Assembly: GCA_025093985.1 (NCBI GenBank) | Contig: JACAAK010000024.1 | Location: forward strand, 62,001 to 126,000 | Length of the DNA: 64,000 bases | Origin: Calvatia gigantea | Taxonomy: Eukaryota > Basidiomycota > Agaricomycetes > Agaricales > Lycoperdaceae | Direction of reading: 5' to 3' | Shown here: positions 60,690 through 64,000 of the stretch, in pieces | Layout of the letters: every line of letters begins with the position of its first letter | Position numbering within the stretch: position 1 is the first letter of the stretch | Program-made: the position numbers and the translations under genes | The notes under the pieces: model-generated | Database searches by the model: none | What the model was told of the DNA's origin: nothing | The model's input: only the letters and a program-made list of their open reading frames with translations

Positions 60690-60700
60690 TGGTTAAGCGT
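60690..60700 (+). other. primer-binding site of G-f
   Basis: TGGTTAAGCGT, two bases after the LTR. It pairs perfectly over 11 nt with 60595-60605. It starts with TGG, so a tRNA ending in CCA cannot be excluded from the sequence alone. Confidence 0.8.
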
Positions 60701-60768
60701 CACCACCTCACCTTGCAAGAAATAGAGTTGGAAAAGACTCGAACCACAACAAACCTAGGAGCCATTAT

Positions 60769-61911
60769 ATGAGCTCGAACCCCGACGAATACAGAGAACC
60801 CCAGCTCGAAGTCACAGACAACGAGCTCGAAACAGACAGCGAAACTGATTCATCAGACGAAGAAGCAGAGAACCCCGAAGTACCTGCAACAGTTGTAACA
60901 AACAACGAACCCGGAGACATCACACAAGGAGTAAACCCAACAGGAGTAGAAGCAGTTATATCAGAACTCTTCAACGAACTCGACATAGCAGAAGAACAGT
61001 TAGGACAACCAGAGAACCAAGACACCAAAACAGAATCAGAATCAGGAAATTCGGAAATGACGGACAATACTGCACCCACCACAACACCTAGCACAAAGGG
61101 ACTTGTACCCGACCCAGGGTTTTTCGATGGAACCCGAACTAAATTCGACAACTGGTGGAGAGCCATGACACTCTTCATGAAATTTAACAAAGTCGCCATG
61201 GCAGACAACAAAGCCATAGCAGTCTTAGCCAGACTGAGGGGAGGAACAGCAGGAGCATATGCAGCAATGAAAGCACCACAAATTCTGGAAGGGGAAGACT
61301 CTGTAGACTGGAAAGTCTTTGCCGAAGAATTCAAACGAACCTTTTCAGACGATGCCATGAATGCAAAGGCAGAATGGCAAATCGAAAAATTCAAACAAGG
61401 AAATAGGAACACAGCCGACTACCTCATCAAATTCGAAGTACTCAAAAACAAGGCAAAAACCAACAACCGACATGCCATGTTCTTGCTGCGAAAAAATGCC
61501 CGACAAGACATTATCCACACCATCACAGGCTACCCTCCAGCCGCTCGACCTGACACATACCCAGAATGGAAGGAGGCCATATTAGCAGTTGGACAGGGAT
61601 ATGAGGCATCTGAATACCGAGGAGATAAGAAGACTAACTCGGGAACCACTTATGGAAGAATGGGAGAACCCATGGAAATAGGAAGCAGGCGACATGTGTT
61701 TAATGCAAAAGGAGAACCCAAGTGCTATAACTGCAGAATATTCGGACACATGTCAAAGGACTGCAAGAAGCCCAAAGGATTAACATGTTACAACTGCGGC
61801 AAAATCGGACACATAGCCAAAGCATGTACTGCACCAAAGAAAGTACAGATCCAAGCAATAGATGAAGCCAAACCAGAGGAACACCAGGATTTTTCCGGAG
61901 ACTCCGAGTAG
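60769..61911 (+). CDS. gag: gypsy Gag, intact (G-f)
   Basis: 380 codons without interruption, the only intact long reading frame of any element here. The first 100 residues are acidic and disordered. A capsid-like domain lies at about residues 110-290 (WWRAMTLFMKFNK; ARLRGGTAGAYAAMKAP; WQIEKFKQGN). Two zinc knuckles of the form CX2CX4HX4C sit near residues 323-356 (CYNCRIFGHMSKDC; CYNCGKIGHIAKAC). Gag would assemble the particle and bind element RNA. The frame ends at TAG 61909-61911 and overlaps pol by 46 nt. ATG 60769 is chosen because all other copies start at the same MSSN. Confidence 0.93.
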   Translation: MSSNPDEYREPQLEVTDNELETDSETDSSDEEAENPEVPATVVTNNEPGDITQGVNPTGVEAVISELFNELDIAEEQLGQPENQDTKTESESGNSEMTDNTAPTTTPSTKGLVPDPGFFDGTRTKFDNWWRAMTLFMKFNKVAMADNKAIAVLARLRGGTAGAYAAMKAPQILEGEDSVDWKVFAEEFKRTFSDDAMNAKAEWQIEKFKQGNRNTADYLIKFEVLKNKAKTNNRHAMFLLRKNARQDIIHTITGYPPAARPDTYPEWKEAILAVGQGYEASEYRGDKKTNSGTTYGRMGEPMEIGSRRHVFNAKGEPKCYNCRIFGHMSKDCKKPKGLTCYNCGKIGHIAKACTAPKKVQIQAIDEAKPEEHQDFSGDSE

Positions 61912-64000
61912 GCGCTGCCTCGAGAGTCAAGAAACTTGTATCTAGGATATCAGAAGAATATTACACGATTCCTCAGAAACGAAAGCACGAACTAAACCTA
62001 AAAGGAAAAATCCAAACCCTGACAAAAAGGATAACAGTGAACACTATAGTCGACTCGGGATGCACCACCAGTAGCATCAGCAAAAAACTGGTAGACAAAG
62101 AAAAAATCCCCACAGAAAAATTAAAACAAGAAATCACAGTACTTAATGCAGATGGCACGACAAACCAAGGTGGAAAAGTCACAGAAACGGCAACTATACA
62201 GGTAGAAATCGAAGGACATGAAGAAACAATCGAAGCATCGGTCGTACAACTCCAAGACAGAGCAGAAATATTCCTAGGACACGACTGGCTCACCAAGCAC
62301 AATCCAGAAGTAAACTGGCGAATGGGAGAAATAAAGTTCAATCAATGCCAAAAGGACTGCAAATTCCTGCACCAGAACATCCAGGTAACAGACAGGATCC
62401 AAAGCATGGCCATCACTGAAGACATATGGGAAGAAGAAGAAGAACCCGACCCCACCGAGCCATCAGACCTACCAGACTATGTCCGGCCATTCACACATCT
62501 ATTCAACAAAACCACATTCGACAAACTATCCAAACGAACAGAATGGGACCATGAGATAATCCTAACAGAAGACGCACCCAAAGAAATCAATGCAGGAACT
62601 TACAACATGACGATCAAAGAGCAGGACGAACTCAAAGCATTTGTTAAAGAAAACCTCGAGTCAGGACGAATATGGCCGTTGAAGTCACCATATGCCGCAC
62701 CCACCTTTTTCATCCCAAAAAAGGATGGCTCAAAATGACTCATTCAAGACTACCGACGGTTGAATAATGTAGTCGTTAAAGACAAAACACCGCTACCTCA
62801 AATCAGAGAAGTCATTGACAAATTAGGAAAAGCCAAATACTTCAACAAACTAGACATCATTTGGGGCTACAACAACGTCTGCATCAAAGAAGGAGACGAG
62901 TGGAAAGCAGCCTTCCTAACCAACGAAGGACTATTCGAACCCACAGTCATGTTCTTTGGTCTCAGCAATTTGCCAGGAACATTCTCAAGAATGATGGCGA
63001 GCATCTTTCAAGACCTGTTACACAACGGAGATATAGTAAACTACATGGACGACTTCGCAATTCCAGGTGACACCAAAGAACAACTGTGAGAACGAACGAT
63101 CCGATTCCTGGAAAGAGCAGCCGAGCACAACCTATGCTTCAAACGATCCAAATGCATTTTCGATGCTGAAGAAATCCCAATGCTAAGAGTAACAGTAGGA
63201 CACGGACGCATCGAAATGGAGGCCGAAAAAGTAAAATCGGTACGAGAATGGCCCCAACCGCACAACAAAAAAGGAATAGAAAGATTCCTCGGTTTCGCCA
63301 ATTACTACCACCGATTTATAAAAAACTTCAGCAAGATAGCAGCCCCATTGAACAAACTAAAAGGATCGGAAGAGTGGGAATGGAGAGAAGAACAACAATC
63401 TGCATTTGACGAACTAAAACAACGAATCACAGAAGAACCCACCCTAACACTGCCCCAAAGAGAAGGTCAATTCCAAGTAGAAGTCAATGCATCAAACTAC
63501 ACATTAGGGGGAGTACTCTCACAAGAACAAAATTTGAAATGGCACCCAATCGCATTCACGTCCCGTACACTATTACCGGTGGAACAAAATTACGAAATCT
63601 ATGACAAAGAGCTGCTAGCCATCATGCACGCATTAAAAGAATGGCGACACTACCTACTGGACACAGAAGAGAAATTTGAAATCTGGACTGACCACGAGAA
63701 CCTGAAATACTATAGGGAACCCCAAAAACTAAATGGCTGACAAGCAAGATGGTACCTACGGCTACAAGATTATGATTTCATATTGCGCCACATACCAGGA
63801 AAAATGAATACAAAAGCGGACCTCCTCTCCAGAATCTACCAAGAACCAGACCAAGAAGAAGAAAAACTAGTCACCATGATCCGAGATGCCTGGTGGATGG
63901 GCAAAAAGGATGACAAACCATGGGAAGGAACCATCCTACTCCGCACTGAACTATTTATGGAACCAACCTTCAAAGAACGAATCAAGGCGAACAAAAGAAG
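61866..64000 (+). pseudogene. pol: gypsy pol, three TGA stops, runs off window (G-f)
   Basis: It is in the -1 frame to gag and open from 61866 after a TGA at 61863. Protease VDSGCTTSSIS is near 62046-62078. RT runs from about 62640 with YMDDF at 63042-63056. RNase H shows NYEIYDKELLAI near 63583-63620 and the connection motif KADLLSR near 63815-63835. The three interruptions are single TGA codons (62736-62738, 63087-63089, 63738-63740), each where other copies or the family have arginine, so CGA to TGA. There is no frameshift. Integrase, chromodomain and ORF3 should follow beyond 64000. Confidence 0.93.

Larger units (their letters stand above)
60380..64000 (+). mobile_element. Ty3/gypsy chromovirus G-f, 3' end outside window
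   Basis: 5' LTR, primer site, intact gag and pol to the RNase H/connection region. It is visibly richer in CpG than the other copies and has only three stops in 2.1 kb of pol, so it is the least decayed copy. It lies in the 3' region of the hypothetical gene; the 5 bp before it are TCCCT. Confidence 0.95.

Noticed and set aside
60765..61412. 215-codon minus-strand open frame as a gene
   Set aside because: It is antisense to the intact gypsy gag and has no motif of its own.
1..64000. UGA as a sense codon (alternative genetic code)
   Set aside because: TAA and TAG interrupt the same frames, frameshifts co-occur, and arginine is found at the TGA positions in sister copies. Mutation explains it better.

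Overview
The window looks like transposon-rich, gene-poor chromatin of a basidiomycete, most likely an agaricomycete (mushroom-forming) fungus. The reasons are: chromodomain Ty3/gypsy elements and Ty1/copia elements with long single reading frames; a KDZ transposase with its CxC2 cysteine cluster; duplicated NACHT-type (NLR-like) genes; a multi-pass membrane protein family; an RNase H1 N-terminal-domain gene; and short GT-AG introns. No species can be named from the sequence. I see no rRNA, tRNA or CRISPR array.

Layout. 1-5238: 3' part of copia element C1 (+), inserted in ORF3 of gypsy element G-a, whose 3' end (5239-5788) abuts an older gypsy G-b (-, 5789-9643). 10188-13060: NACHT pseudogene copy 1 (-), interrupted by a solo copia LTR. 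14050-16760: DDE transposase pseudogene (+). 16995-21318: two tandem membrane-protein pseudogenes (+). 21547-27892: full-length gypsy G-c (-). 28930-31560: NACHT pseudogene copy 2 (-). 33397-35372: 5' end of copia C2 (+), cut by truncated gypsy G-d (35373-38350, +). About 38480-38890: 31-bp tandem repeats. 38955-42833: KDZ transposase pseudogene (-). 43851-50196: full-length gypsy G-e (-). 50539-51706: RNase H1 N-domain gene (-), head-to-head with a hypothetical gene starting at 51836 (+). That gene is split by full-length copia C3 (52668-59440, -) and cut again by gypsy G-f (60380-64000, +), the best-preserved gypsy copy.

How the parts work. The copia family encodes gag-pol in one frame: gag, protease, integrase, reverse transcriptase, RNase H. 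The gypsy family is a chromovirus: gag with two zinc knuckles; pol in the -1 frame (protease, RT, RNase H, integrase, chromodomain); then an unrecognised ORF3 of about 330 codons in frame with pol. The two families appear to start reverse transcription in different non-standard ways. The copia primer site matches the anticodon arm of initiator tRNA-Met (half-tRNA priming). The gypsy primer site is an 11-nt complement of a sequence in its own LTR near the expected transcription start (Tf1-like self-priming).

Decay. Every coding unit longer than the gag of G-f carries stop codons. Most of those I could compare with a paralogue are transitions, typically CGA to TGA. By eye, the LTR pairs of G-c, G-e and C3 differ only by transitions, mostly TG/CA versus CG. 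This is what cytosine methylation with CpG deamination, or a RIP-like process, would leave, and it has also reached the host-type genes.
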